From Planctomicrobium piriforme (lineage in GTDB: Bacteria > Planctomycetota > Planctomycetia > Pirellulales > UBA1268), in contig CAMBUD010000012.1 in NCBI GenBank assembly GCA_945871035.1, positions 1 through 46,690 on the forward strand: a DNA stretch of 46,690 nucleotides, read 5' to 3'. Below the pieces are notes generated by a model. That model did not search any database and was not told the origin of the DNA. It saw nothing but the letters and a program-made list of their open reading frames with translations. The stretch's first letter is position 1, and every line of letters begins with the position of its first letter. This document shows, piece by piece, positions 23,983-33,275 of the stretch. A program made the position numbers and the translations under genes.

Positions 23983-26310
23983 ATGCAGAGCGTTCAGGAT
24001 CTTGTCTGTGGCATGCAAGTCGACCCTCTCACGGCCGAGCATTCTGCCGAGTACAACAACGCAAGCTATTTTTTTTGTGCGGCTGGCTGCCGTGAAAAGT
24101 TTGTGGCGAATCCGCAGCGGTACATTAGTGTCACGTCGGCCAAGCCTGTGCCGGCGTCCGTGCCGCTGCTGGCTTTGACGCACGATTTAGAGGCCGTTTT
24201 TACCTGTCCAATGCATCTGGCGGTCCGGCGGATTGGGCCGGGCACCTGCCCAATCTGCGGCATGGCACTCGAGCCGGAAACGCCGACTCTCACCGTTGAA
24301 CCAAATGCCGAACTGCTCAAACTAAAACGGGGTTTCTGGGTTGGCCTCGTGCTCACTCTGCCAGTGGTTGTGCTCGAAATGGGCGCGCATTTTTTTAACT
24401 GGCACTGGCTACCACAGGCTGCTTCGAACTATCTGCAACTCGTGCTGGCGACGCCGGTCGTGCTCTGGGCCGGTTGGCCGTTTTTGGTCCGGGGCTTTGA
24501 GTCGCTGCAAACGCGATCTCTCAACATGTTTACGCTGGTTGCCATGGGCACTGGTGTGGCGTGGATCACGAGCGTTGTTGCCACGCTAGCACCCCGAGTT
24601 TTTCCAGCCGCTTTCGGCAATCATGACGGCTCCGCGCCGGTTTACTTCGAGGCTGCTGCGGTGATCACAGTGCTGGTGTTGCTGGGGCAGATTCTGGAAA
24701 TCGGGGCACGGGAAAAAACGGGAGGTGCCATTCGCGCCCTGCTCAATCTTGCCCCGAGTCTGGCCCGGCGCATTGCGGCAGATGGCAGCGAGCAGGATGT
24801 CGGGCTGGAACAGGTGGTGGTAGGCGATCATTTGCGGGTTCGCCCCGGCGACAAAGTGCCCGTTGATGGCACGCTCATTGAGGGGCACAGTTTTGTCGAT
24901 GAATCGATGCTCACGGGTGAATCGATGCCAGTGGGCAAGCGCGTCGGTGCGCCAGTGATCGGGGGAACAATCAATCAGACCGGTAGTTTTGTGATGCGAA
25001 GTGACACCATCGGCCGCGACACCATGCTGGCTCGGATCGTGCAGATGGTGGCGGCGGCCCAGCGCAGCCGGGCGCCGATCCAGCGGATTGCCGATCGGGT
25101 TGCCGGTTGGTTCGTACCAGTGGTTCTAGGGGTGGCCCTGATCACCTTTTGCACGTGGTTAGTAGTTGGTCCACCGCCGCGTCTGCCCTCTGCTCTGCTG
25201 GCGGCCGTCTCGGTGTTGATCATTGCCTGCCCCTGTGCGCTGGGACTGGCCACTCCGATGTCGATCATGGTTGGCATCGGTCGCGGCGCTCAGTCTGGGG
25301 TGTTGATCAAGAATGCCGAATCGCTTGAGTTATTTGAAAAGATCGACACCCTGGTGGTTGATAAAACCGGCACGCTGACCGAGGGAAAGCCGAGCGTTGT
25401 GGCTGTGATTCCAACGGCAGGTATTGCCGAGAATGATCTTTTACAACTCGCAGCAAGCCTAGAGATCAAAAGCGAGCATCCGCTGGCGGCGGCCATCGTG
25501 GCGACGAGCAGCGAGAGGGGATTGAGCCTTTTGGCAGCAGAGGATTTTGATGCGCCCAGCGGAAAGGGCGTGAGCGGAATTGTTGCGGGGGCCCGGGTTG
25601 CCGTTGGCAGTCAGCGCTTCCTTGAAGAAACGATCGGCGCGACCGCACTGCTTGCGGCCGATGCAATGGCAGCGGCAGAGCGGTTGCGAAGTGGCGGAGC
25701 AACTGTGGTTTTTATTGCGGTTAGTGGCAACGCAGTTGGCATGATCGGCATTGCCGATCCTATCAAGGCAACAGCGGCCGAAGCCCTGAACGCCCTACGC
25801 TCCGCCGGTATCCGTGTGGTCATGCTGACAGGCGACAATCAGACCACAGCTTCGGCCATCGGCGCAGTGCTCGGGATCGATGAGATTGAGTCCGGCATTC
25901 TTCCTGAAGGCAAAGGCCTGGTCATCGAGCGGCTCCGACAGCGGGGTCAGATCGTTGCCATGGCAGGCGACGGCGTGAACGACGCACCGGCGCTGGCAGC
26001 CGCCGACATCGGCATCGCCATGGGAACGGGGACCGCCGTCGCCATTGAAAGTGCGGGCGTGACGCTGCTCAAAGGCGATCTACGGGGTATTGTGCGGGCC
26101 AGGCGGCTGTCGGCAGCCACCATGAGAAATATTCGCCAAAACCTCTTTTTTGCGTTTGTCTACAACGTGGTCGGCGTGCCGATTGCAGCTGGTGTGCTCT
26201 ATCCTTCGTATGGCCTACTCCTCTCGCCAATCCTGGCCGCAGTTGCCATGTCGCTCTCTTCGTTAAGCGTCATTGCCAATGCGCTGCGTCTGCGGTCAAT
26301 GCGATTGTGA
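23983..26310 (+). CDS. copA: Copper-translocating P1B-type ATPase
   Basis: A 775-residue heavy-metal ATPase. N-terminal YHS metal-binding domain ([10 protein letters not shown], with Cys32/Cys36 in FFCAAGC), then a short zinc-ribbon-like heavy-metal domain [23 protein letters not shown] (about 73-94), then the pump: TGES actuator loop, CPC motif at Cys416-Pro-Cys418 ([18 protein letters not shown]), phosphorylated Asp460 in DKTGTLTEG and [10 protein letters not shown] near 663. CPC plus YHS favours copper export. The usual CxxC N-terminal HMA repeats are absent, replaced by these two domains. It converges on an M20 peptidase gene with a 4-base gap. No regulator (CueR, CopY type) is beside it. 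Confidence 0.94.
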   Translation: MQSVQDLVCGMQVDPLTAEHSAEYNNASYFFCAAGCREKFVANPQRYISVTSAKPVPASVPLLALTHDLEAVFTCPMHLAVRRIGPGTCPICGMALEPETPTLTVEPNAELLKLKRGFWVGLVLTLPVVVLEMGAHFFNWHWLPQAASNYLQLVLATPVVLWAGWPFLVRGFESLQTRSLNMFTLVAMGTGVAWITSVVATLAPRVFPAAFGNHDGSAPVYFEAAAVITVLVLLGQILEIGAREKTGGAIRALLNLAPSLARRIAADGSEQDVGLEQVVVGDHLRVRPGDKVPVDGTLIEGHSFVDESMLTGESMPVGKRVGAPVIGGTINQTGSFVMRSDTIGRDTMLARIVQMVAAAQRSRAPIQRIADRVAGWFVPVVLGVALITFCTWLVVGPPPRLPSALLAAVSVLIIACPCALGLATPMSIMVGIGRGAQSGVLIKNAESLELFEKIDTLVVDKTGTLTEGKPSVVAVIPTAGIAENDLLQLAASLEIKSEHPLAAAIVATSSERGLSLLAAEDFDAPSGKGVSGIVAGARVAVGSQRFLEETIGATALLAADAMAAAERLRSGGATVVFIAVSGNAVGMIGIADPIKATAAEALNALRSAGIRVVMLTGDNQTTASAIGAVLGIDEIESGILPEGKGLVIERLRQRGQIVAMAGDGVNDAPALAAADIGIAMGTGTAVAIESAGVTLLKGDLRGIVRARRLSAATMRNIRQNLFFAFVYNVVGVPIAAGVLYPSYGLLLSPILAAVAMSLSSLSVIANALRLRSMRL

Positions 26311-26314
26311 ACGT

Positions 26315-27574
26315 TCAGCTCGGAGCGATCATTTCCACGAGGATCTCAGCGGCTTTGTAAACCTGATTGAGGTCGATCCATTCGTCGGCTGTATGTGCCT
26401 GTGCAATGGAACCGGGTCCGAAGACAACGCTCCGCACGCCCGCGGATGCCAGGACGCTGGCGTTGGTGCCGTAGCGTGCCGCCAACCGCTTGGACAACAC
26501 GCCGCACGCTGCGGCTGCTGCAATCAGCCGCTGGGACAGGCCACTGTCGCGATCGTTAGGTGCCAGATCGGCATCGGGCAGGCCGGGGCTTTCCAGAAAT
26601 GGTGCGTCGTGTTCAACCCGCGCTGAACCAACGGCTTCGGCAATCCGCTGGATCACCTCGCTGCGGGCCGCCTCGGGTGACTCACCAGGTACAACGCGGC
26701 GATCAATTTCAAGCACCACCAAATCGGCAACCAGATTAACGCCCGTGCCCCCATGAATCGTCCCAATGCTCAGCGTTGGTGGGCCGCAGGGATGCTCGGG
26801 GTGCCGCGCGAGCAATTCGCTAGCGAGCTGCTCCAGAGCCAGAATCGCGCGGCCGGCAGGGTAGATGGCATTTTCACCGCGCTCTGGAAACGCGCTGTGG
26901 CAGGCGCGGCCATGCACGCGCATGCGCCAACGCACCGCTCCTTTGTGCATTGTCACAACGTCCAGATCGGTGGGCTCGGCGACAATCGCAAAGCTGGGCG
27001 GCAGTCCGGTTGCAACCGACTGACCAAAAAGCAGTGCGCGGGCTGGGCCGTCGGCGGGTAGCAATCCGCTCGCACTCTCGGTCCAAAGACGTGCCAGCGC
27101 CTTGACACCGGAAAATCCAAACTCCTCGTTGACGGTTGCCGAAAAGACAACTGTCGCCTGTCGCGGCCGTTGGCACACTCGCAGCTTCTCAAGCGCCACA
27201 AGCATTGCCGCCATGCCGCCTTTGACATCGCAAGCCCCGCGCCCATAGAGCCGGCCGTCTCGCACCAGCGGCGCAAAAGGTTCGATCGACATGCCGTCGG
27301 CGGGCACCGTGTCCTGATGAGCATCCCAAACGAGCATGGGGGCATTGGGCAGCGTTGCCTCCAATCGTGCAAACACGTTGTCGCGGCTAGGCGCCACAGG
27401 CTGTCGGGCCCACGGGATGCCCGCCACCGAGAATCGGTGCACCAGATAGTCGCTGACACGACCCTCTAAATACTCCGGTCCAGACACGTCCCGACCCATT
27501 GGATTCACGCTGGGACGGCGCACAAGATCGGCGAGTGTGTCGATCGTATCGGATGTATCGAAAACGTCTGCCAT
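26315..27574 (-). CDS. M20-family metallo-deacylase (ArgE/DapE type)
   Basis: A 419-residue zinc hydrolase that removes an acyl group from an amino acid or dipeptide. Metal and catalytic residues: His86 and Asp88 in WDAHQDTVP, Asp116 in RGACDVKGGMAA, Glu150-Glu151 in NEEFGFSG, and a late His in IAQAHTADEW. A dimerisation domain (about 210-320) starts RWRMRVHGRACHSAFPERG. It could be acetylornithine deacetylase, DapE, or another amidohydrolase of the group; motifs do not separate these. Divergent from the next gene with 136 bases between them; no arg or dap gene is adjacent, which argues against a dedicated pathway assignment. Confidence 0.92.
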   Translation of the reverse strand: MADVFDTSDTIDTLADLVRRPSVNPMGRDVSGPEYLEGRVSDYLVHRFSVAGIPWARQPVAPSRDNVFARLEATLPNAPMLVWDAHQDTVPADGMSIEPFAPLVRDGRLYGRGACDVKGGMAAMLVALEKLRVCQRPRQATVVFSATVNEEFGFSGVKALARLWTESASGLLPADGPARALLFGQSVATGLPPSFAIVAEPTDLDVVTMHKGAVRWRMRVHGRACHSAFPERGENAIYPAGRAILALEQLASELLARHPEHPCGPPTLSIGTIHGGTGVNLVADLVVLEIDRRVVPGESPEAARSEVIQRIAEAVGSARVEHDAPFLESPGLPDADLAPNDRDSGLSQRLIAAAAACGVLSKRLAARYGTNASVLASAGVRSVVFGPGSIAQAHTADEWIDLNQVYKAAEILVEMIAPS

Positions 27575-27710
27575 TGCTGCTACCTTACCAAACGCGTCGA
27601 TTGTCTTCCCCTAACCGGTTGACCTGCTAGAATCGTGCTCGATTTGCTCTGTTGTGCTGCAAAATTTTTATGCCTGATTTCGTGAGTCATTTCGTGAAGA
27701 GGGGTGCTCT

Positions 27711-28913
27711 ATGAATCGAATGGAGTGGAATCGAATGGAGTGGAATTGTCGCCAGCGGCTGGATCAAACTGCGTGGGCGATTCCTGCACGCAAGCAACGA
27801 ACGCTCAAGCACTCGTGTGCGTCGGGCTTTTGCCGCCTGCTGCAGGCCGCTGGTATCGGTCTAGCCGGGATCTTGGCTGGGGTCTTCACTCAAATCCAGA
27901 CTGAAATGCAGGCGGCAGAGCCGGTTGCTGCCCAAGTGAAAGCCGTGCCGGCACCCACAGCAACCAAGTCATCGCCTCTGCCAACGGCCACGCCAGTTGC
28001 TGCGTCTCACTCCCAGCCAGCCAGCGACCGAGCGAAAGATCAGGCGGCCATTCGGGCCGCAGCAGCAGCATACATAGCCGCGGTTAAGCGGGGCGACGCC
28101 AAGGCGATTGCTGCGCTCTGGACGGACGACGGCGACATCGTTGACGAACAGGGAATGGTCACGAAAGGGCGTGACACTGCCGCGTTGATAGCCAAGAATC
28201 CTGCCGACGTTGAGCAGCCGACGATACGACTCAAGGAAACGAGCCTGCGATTTTTGAGCGACTCGGTTGCCATCGAGGATGGCAGTGTTGAATTAACCGT
28301 GCCGGGCCTGCCAGCAGTGACCCAAGGCCGCTTCACTGCAACGTGGGTCAAGCAGGGTAACTCTTGGCAGATCGCAAGCCTGCGCGAAACCAAAATCGAT
28401 CGCGACGGCGGTCCCGCCGGGCTGGCGGATTTGGAGTGGATGGTCGGTGACTGGACTGTGGTCGACAACCTCCTGCCAGATGAAAAAAAGGCCGATGCTC
28501 CGGCTGTGCCCGCCGATAAAACCCTGGAAACACCGCGCATGGAGGTTTCGGTGCGTTGGAATGCAACCCACACTTTTCTGCTTCGCGATCTGAAATTCTT
28601 GCAGGGCACTGCGACGGTGAGCCACATCTCGCAGCGGATCGGTTGGGATCCTTTAGCCCGTAACATTCATTCGTGGATGTTTGCGACAGACGGGGCATAC
28701 GGCGAGGGATTTTGGAAAAAAGATGGGGATGCCTGGATCGCACAGACCACATCGGTGATGCAGGATGGCTCACAGATGTCGGCGCTCACAATCTACGTTT
28801 ACGATCAGAAGGATCGCTGCACCTGGCGATCGTTCCACACGCATGTTGGTGGCGAGCATTTGCCACAGGTAAATATGACGATGATCCGCAAACCACGGAG
28901 TGACTTAAAATGA
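27711..28913 (+). CDS. Secreted SgcJ/DUF4440-like NTF2-fold protein
   Basis: A 400-residue exported protein. The N-terminus is odd: a tandem NRMEWNRMEWN from a 15-base DNA duplication, then about 35 mostly basic residues, then a hydrophobic segment around 48-62 that should be the export signal. A Pro/Ala/Thr linker precedes the NTF2-like domain (about 110-230): AYIAAVKRGDAKAIAALWTD, then VTKGRDTAALI, and FTATWVKQGNSWQIASL, as in SgcJ/EcaC-type proteins. A second domain (about 240-395) begins LADLEWMVGDWTVVD and has the look of a DUF1579-like lipocalin barrel. Role unknown. The ATG at 27711 has AAGAGGGG upstream. It overlaps the next gene by 4 bases. Confidence 0.85.
   Translation: MNRMEWNRMEWNCRQRLDQTAWAIPARKQRTLKHSCASGFCRLLQAAGIGLAGILAGVFTQIQTEMQAAEPVAAQVKAVPAPTATKSSPLPTATPVAASHSQPASDRAKDQAAIRAAAAAYIAAVKRGDAKAIAALWTDDGDIVDEQGMVTKGRDTAALIAKNPADVEQPTIRLKETSLRFLSDSVAIEDGSVELTVPGLPAVTQGRFTATWVKQGNSWQIASLRETKIDRDGGPAGLADLEWMVGDWTVVDNLLPDEKKADAPAVPADKTLETPRMEVSVRWNATHTFLLRDLKFLQGTATVSHISQRIGWDPLARNIHSWMFATDGAYGEGFWKKDGDAWIAQTTSVMQDGSQMSALTIYVYDQKDRCTWRSFHTHVGGEHLPQVNMTMIRKPRSDLK
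27713..27742 (+). repeat. Tandem 15-base duplication at the start of a coding sequence
   Basis: gaatcgaatggagtg occurs twice head to tail (27713-27727, 27728-27742), adding five residues and an extra in-frame ATG (ATGs at 27711, 27720 and 27735). Confidence 0.9.
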
Positions 28914-29677
28914 CTGCTCTGGCGACCAATCGACTGATGCTCATCGTGGCGGTGGTCTTGATGACTTGCCATGCGCATGCTGCTGTGGCTGAGGAACCGG
29001 CAGTTGCTCAAACTCCGGAAACACCCGGGCCAAAGGCGAGCGACGAAAGCGATCTTGCCCGTAAGGCTGAGATCATGAATAGCGCTCGCTGGCGTCGCGC
29101 TATTTTTGAACTCGGTGAGTGGCTTTCCAACCAGCCGCTCTATCCGGCCAAGCAAGTCGCCCGGATCAAATCGGATTTCAACGGCCGCGTGGCCAAAATG
29201 TCGTCTTATGAAGTCGAGTATCTGCTCGATGATCTGGATGCAAAATTTAAAGTTTTGGACACGCCCGAAGCTCAGGAGGCGCGAGCGTGGGTCGGACAAT
29301 ACATGTCCGTCATGTCCGATCGCAAGCGCGAAGAGCTTCTCAAGGACGTGCCCAACGTTGTCACAATGTCGGCTGGACAACTCTCGCAGGAGCTTGAGAA
29401 GATCGAACAAAAACGGGCCCAATTGCAGCAGCAGCACGCCGCCTTCGATCAGAGCCGGGGACAACTCGTCGACCAAGCCCAACTTTCCCGTCAGCAGACA
29501 GCGCAGGCAGCGGCCATGGGAAGGAATCAAGGCAGTGGCGGCGGTGGGGGAGCCTATTCGCCGTATGGCAATCAGGGGGGTGGCAAGCCACCCTTTGCCG
29601 ATTCTCACGGCAGCGGCATGACGCTCACTTCGGGGCCGTTTGGGGCTTATGTTTCGATGAGCCTCGGTAATTTTTAG
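28910..29677 (+). CDS. Secreted coiled-coil protein of unknown function
   Basis: A 255-residue exported protein with a signal peptide (hydrophobic LMLIVAVVLMTCHAHAAVA). The middle is helical: RWRRAIFELGEWLSNQP, MSSYEVEYLLDDLDAKFKVLD, then a likely coiled coil LSQELEKIEQKRAQLQQQHAAF. The tail is Gly/Pro-rich (SGGGGGAYSPYGNQGGGKPP) and ends ALTSGPFG-like in beta-forming residues (TSGPFGAYVSMSLGNF). I do not recognise a named family. The ATG at 28910 overlaps the stop of the preceding NTF2-fold gene by 4 bases, so the two are co-translated and may act together outside the cytoplasm. It ends 233 bases before the nuo cluster. Confidence 0.82.
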   Translation: MTALATNRLMLIVAVVLMTCHAHAAVAEEPAVAQTPETPGPKASDESDLARKAEIMNSARWRRAIFELGEWLSNQPLYPAKQVARIKSDFNGRVAKMSSYEVEYLLDDLDAKFKVLDTPEAQEARAWVGQYMSVMSDRKREELLKDVPNVVTMSAGQLSQELEKIEQKRAQLQQQHAAFDQSRGQLVDQAQLSRQQTAQAAAMGRNQGSGGGGGAYSPYGNQGGGKPPFADSHGSGMTLTSGPFGAYVSMSLGNF

Positions 29678-29910
29678 GGCTTCTAGGCCCCCTGCTCGTC
29701 GGCAATCGCTTGTGGCTGTATAACTACTTGGAGTTCGTACGGCCAATCCGATGTCGATTTGCTCAGCCTTCCCTTTTTTGAGCGTCAACTTTGTGACTAA
29801 TTTCACACAGTGGCCTCCTGCGGCCGAATTTTAGAAATGTACAGGCTTTTCGGTCTGCCCGGCAGCGTTGTTGGGCAGGCTCCTTAACCCACCTCGCACC
29901 AACCGTTGCC

Positions 29911-30306
29911 ATGGACGCTATTCTTCCGGTTTTACTGTTTGTAGCCATTGCAGCCGCCGTTTCGGTCGGGCTCGTAACGGTATCGGGGCTCATTGGACCC
30001 CGGCGGTCGGGGGCTGTTAAGGCCATGCCGTACGAAAGCGGCATGGACCCGCTGCACGACACCCGTCGTCGCTTCGATGTGCGGTTTCATCTGGTGGCAA
30101 TCACCTTTCTTGTCTTCGATGTGGAATTGCTCTTTCTCTATCCGTGGGCCGTGGCGAGTCGCTCGCCGGCGGGCGTTGATGCTGCGGTTGCCGGCGGCAT
30201 TGTTGCCAGTCGCGGATTGGTGTTTGCCGGCGCAATGGTCTTCCTGTCACTGGTCGTCGTGGGCTTTGCCTACGACTGGCGCAAGGGGGTTTTTCGATGG
30301 CGCTAG
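29911..30306 (+). CDS. nuoA: NADH-quinone oxidoreductase subunit A
   Basis: A 131-residue membrane subunit at the junction of the peripheral and membrane arms of complex I. Three hydrophobic segments; conserved [11 protein letters not shown] loop and [20 protein letters not shown]. First gene of the 14-gene cluster. A 6-base-arm hairpin ctgccc/gggcag at 29855-29878 lies in the leader, but no strong -35/-10 pair was found. It overlaps nuoB by 10 bases. Confidence 0.95.
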   Translation: MDAILPVLLFVAIAAAVSVGLVTVSGLIGPRRSGAVKAMPYESGMDPLHDTRRRFDVRFHLVAITFLVFDVELLFLYPWAVASRSPAGVDAAVAGGIVASRGLVFAGAMVFLSLVVVGFAYDWRKGVFRWR

Positions 30307-30929
30307 AACTGCCCGAAAACGTGGTTGTCAGCCGGCTCGACGAACTGGCCAACTGGTGTCGCAAAAATAGTCTGTGGCCGATGCCGTTTGCCACGGCCTG
30401 CTGCGGCATTGAACTGATGGCCACCGGTGCGAGCAAGCACGATCTCGCCCGCTTTGGTGCCGAGGTGTTTCGCTTTAGCCCTCGCCAGTGTGATCTGATG
30501 ATTGTGGCTGGTCGCGTGGTGATGAAAATGCTGCCTGTGCTGCAGCGCATCTGGCTGCAGATGCACGAGCCCAAGTGGTGCATCTCAATGGGCGCGTGTG
30601 CCAGCACGGGGGGTGTTTTTGATACCTACGCCGTGGTGCAGGGAATCGATCGTTTTTTGCCGGTCGACATGTATGTTCCCGGCTGCCCGCCGCGGCCAGA
30701 ACAACTCATCCAGGCAATCATTGATCTGCAGGACAAAATCCAGCGCGAAGGCACCATCAGCGGCCGAGAGTTTGATACCGTCGAGCGACAGCAGCGCAAG
30801 CGCGCCCTCGTGGAGTCAATCGAACCGCTCACGCTCGATGCTTCCCGCAATCCCTTGCTCCAGCAGCAGTTTTCATTGCAGCAGTTGTCCGGATTGCATA
30901 CCAATGCCCCACCGCTTGGGCGTAGCTGA
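30297..30929 (+). CDS. nuoB: NADH-quinone oxidoreductase subunit B
   Basis: A 210-residue Fe-S subunit that holds cluster N2, the last electron carrier before quinone. Ligands visible: Cys35-Cys36 ([10 protein letters not shown]), Cys101 (ISMGACAS) and Cys130 (VPGCPPRPE). A tail of ~50 residues after the core (from about 160) is longer than in E. coli and Gln/Leu-rich. Overlaps nuoA by 10 bases; 58 bases separate it from nuoC. Confidence 0.96.
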   Translation: MALELPENVVVSRLDELANWCRKNSLWPMPFATACCGIELMATGASKHDLARFGAEVFRFSPRQCDLMIVAGRVVMKMLPVLQRIWLQMHEPKWCISMGACASTGGVFDTYAVVQGIDRFLPVDMYVPGCPPRPEQLIQAIIDLQDKIQREGTISGREFDTVERQQRKRALVESIEPLTLDASRNPLLQQQFSLQQLSGLHTNAPPLGRS

Positions 30930-30987
30930 TCTTTTTTCGCATTGGTATCGTACGTTTTTGGTTGTCATTTTCATCGGTTTTTTCCGC

Positions 30988-31497
30988 ATGCCACACACGC
31001 CCCCGCCACTCGACAACGTCCTGCAGTCGCTTGCCTCGCGATGGGGCACGCTGGATGTGTCGACCTATCGGAACCAAACCCGCATCGTTGTTGCAGAATC
31101 GGTATCGCTTGAGGTGCTGGAGTTTCTTAAGGCAGAAGGCTTTGATCTGCTCGTTGACGTTACGTGCGTTGACTACCTCGAATATCGCGGCGCACTGAAC
31201 CGCTACGGCTTGGTCTATCTGCTCACCTCCACCACGACCAATCAGCGGTTGACGGTGCGTGTGTTTGTCGATGATCCAACCCCTTGCGTGCGCAGCGTTG
31301 TGCCGCTTTGGGAGGCTGCTAACTGGCTAGAGCGCGAGGTTTGGGACCTCTTTGGCATCCACTTTGAAGGCCATCCCGACCTGCGAAGATTGCTCATGCC
31401 GGAGGAGTTTGCGGCCCATCCGCTGCGCAAAGATTATCCGCTGCAAGGACGCGGCGAGCGCCACAATTTTCCTATCCTCACCCGACACGACGGCTGA
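30988..31497 (+). CDS. nuoC: NADH-quinone oxidoreductase subunit C
   Basis: A 169-residue peripheral-arm subunit, here a separate gene and not fused to NuoD. Family signature WLEREVWDLFGIHFEGHPDL near 114-133 and LRKDYPL near the C-terminus. The ATG at 30988 is chosen because the family domain starts just after it; the longer frame back to 30598 overlaps nuoB. Confidence 0.94.
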   Translation: MPHTPPPLDNVLQSLASRWGTLDVSTYRNQTRIVVAESVSLEVLEFLKAEGFDLLVDVTCVDYLEYRGALNRYGLVYLLTSTTTNQRLTVRVFVDDPTPCVRSVVPLWEAANWLEREVWDLFGIHFEGHPDLRRLLMPEEFAAHPLRKDYPLQGRGERHNFPILTRHDG

Positions 31498-31520
31498 GCT
31501 ACAAAAACTGAACACACGCT

Positions 31521-32747
31521 ATGGCTATCGCTACCACCGAGTTTGAATCTGCTGAACGGGCGGGCCATTCCAAAGATTACCACTGGACGCTCAACTTTGG
31601 GCCGCAGCATCCCGCCACCCACACCACGCTGCGCATCGTGCTCACGCTCGACGGCGAGCGCGTGGTCGATGCCCAGCCAGAGATGGGCTACCTGCACTCC
31701 GGATTTGAAAAACTCGGCGAGCATCTCACGTTTAATCAATACGTGACCGTCACCGACCGCATGAACTACATCTCGCCAATGGCCAATAATGTGGCCTGGC
31801 ACTGCGCTGTTGAAAAACTCTTGGGCATCGATCTGACGCCCCGCTGCCGGTATATTCGCACGATCGTGGCGGAATTGGCCCGGCTCAGCGACCACCTGCT
31901 TAGCAACGGTGCCGTCGGCCTCGACACCGGGGCGTTTACATTCTTTCTTTACGCGTTTTACCAGCGCGAGGTGATCTACGACATTTTTGAGACGCTCTGC
32001 GGGGCACGATTCACCAACAGTTACACGCGAGTGGGGGGCGTCTCGCACGACTTCACCCCTTTAGTGGTTCAGAAAATCCGCGACTTCGTCAAGACTTTTC
32101 CTAAAACCCTCCGCGACATGGAGCACCTCCTGACTCGCAATCGTATCTTCGTCGATCGCACGCAGGGGGTTGGCGTGCTCTCGAAGGCCGAGGCAATCGG
32201 ACGCGGTGCAACAGGGCCGGTCGCACGGGCCAGCGGCGTGACGCGCGATCTGCGAAAAGATGAGCCGTATCTGGCCTATGAAGATTTTGATTTTCAGGTT
32301 TGCTGTGCCGTAGCAGGCGATTGCTACGCCCGCTACTGCGTGCGGATGCAGGAGATGCGCGAGAGTCTCAAAATCATTGCACAGGCAATCGAAAATCTAC
32401 CGGCGGGCGCGGCCAATGTCGGCATCGACCAGCGGGCCGCTCTGCCGACAAAAAAGCAGGTTTACTCTACGATTGAGGGCACGATCTCGCACTTTGAATT
32501 GTCTATGAGCAACCGTGGCTTTGCAGTGCCCTGCGAAGAATCGTATGCGGCCACCGAGGCCCCGAATGGCGAGTTGGGTTTTTATATCGTCGGTGATGGC
32601 GGGGAATCGGCCTACCGGGCGCGCTGCCGACCGCCGTCCGTTTTGCATTTCGCACTTTTCCCTCATCTGATCCGCGGCCACACGCTCTCTGATGTGGTGG
32701 CGGTGCTCGGCAGCCTGAATATTATTGCAGCGGAGCTCGACCGATAG
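31521..32747 (+). CDS. nuoD: NADH-quinone oxidoreductase subunit D
   Basis: A 408-residue 49-kDa-type subunit that shapes the quinone site with NuoB. Seen: LNFGPQHPATHTTLRIVL (about 26-43) with the quinone-site His, PEMGYLHSGFEKL, then NYISPMANNVAW, and GVGVLSKAEAIGRGATGPVARASG. Length and order are normal. It begins 23 bases after nuoC and ends 2 bases before nuoE. Confidence 0.97.
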   Translation: MAIATTEFESAERAGHSKDYHWTLNFGPQHPATHTTLRIVLTLDGERVVDAQPEMGYLHSGFEKLGEHLTFNQYVTVTDRMNYISPMANNVAWHCAVEKLLGIDLTPRCRYIRTIVAELARLSDHLLSNGAVGLDTGAFTFFLYAFYQREVIYDIFETLCGARFTNSYTRVGGVSHDFTPLVVQKIRDFVKTFPKTLRDMEHLLTRNRIFVDRTQGVGVLSKAEAIGRGATGPVARASGVTRDLRKDEPYLAYEDFDFQVCCAVAGDCYARYCVRMQEMRESLKIIAQAIENLPAGAANVGIDQRAALPTKKQVYSTIEGTISHFELSMSNRGFAVPCEESYAATEAPNGELGFYIVGDGGESAYRARCRPPSVLHFALFPHLIRGHTLSDVVAVLGSLNIIAAELDR

Positions 32748-32749
32748 CC

Positions 32750-33268
32750 ATGATTGCAGCCAAACGGATTCTCACCACTGAGATGATTCAGAAGATCGAG
32801 GCACTGGCCCCACGCTATCCCAATCGACGTGCGCTCACGCTGCCAGCGCTGCACATTGTCAACGACGAGTTGCGACACGTGCCGCTGGCAGCGGTGGTCG
32901 AGGTTGCTGCACTGCTGGGATTGGCGCCGGCTGATGTGCAAGACACGCTCTCTTTTTACGAGTTTTTCCATCAGGACAAGCCGACCGGTCAGGTGCGTGC
33001 CTGGGTCTGCCGCTCAATTTCCTGTGCCCTGCGCGGCGGCGAACAGGTGCTCCAGCACTTGTGCCACGCAGCCGACATCAAGCCGGGGGGCACGAGCGCC
33101 GACGGTGCAATCACGATCGAAGCCGCTGAGTGTTTGGGGGCCTGCGATTTCGCACCTTGCATGCTTGCCAATAAAGACCTCCACAAAAATCTGACGCCCG
33201 AATCTGCGGTGGCATTTCTGCAGAACATCCGCCAGAGCATCCGCTCGACGCCTCCTCACGCCCACTAA
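32750..33268 (+). CDS. nuoE: NADH-quinone oxidoreductase subunit E
   Basis: A 172-residue thioredoxin-fold subunit with a 2Fe-2S cluster (N1a) in the NADH-oxidising module. Ligands follow the C-x4-C...C-x3-C rule: Cys87, Cys92, Cys128, Cys132 (AECLGACDFAPC). N-terminal half is helical with YPNRRALTLPALHIV. Start 2 bases after nuoD stop. Confidence 0.96.
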   Translation: MIAAKRILTTEMIQKIEALAPRYPNRRALTLPALHIVNDELRHVPLAAVVEVAALLGLAPADVQDTLSFYEFFHQDKPTGQVRAWVCRSISCALRGGEQVLQHLCHAADIKPGGTSADGAITIEAAECLGACDFAPCMLANKDLHKNLTPESAVAFLQNIRQSIRSTPPHAH

Positions 33269-33275
33269 TCTCACC

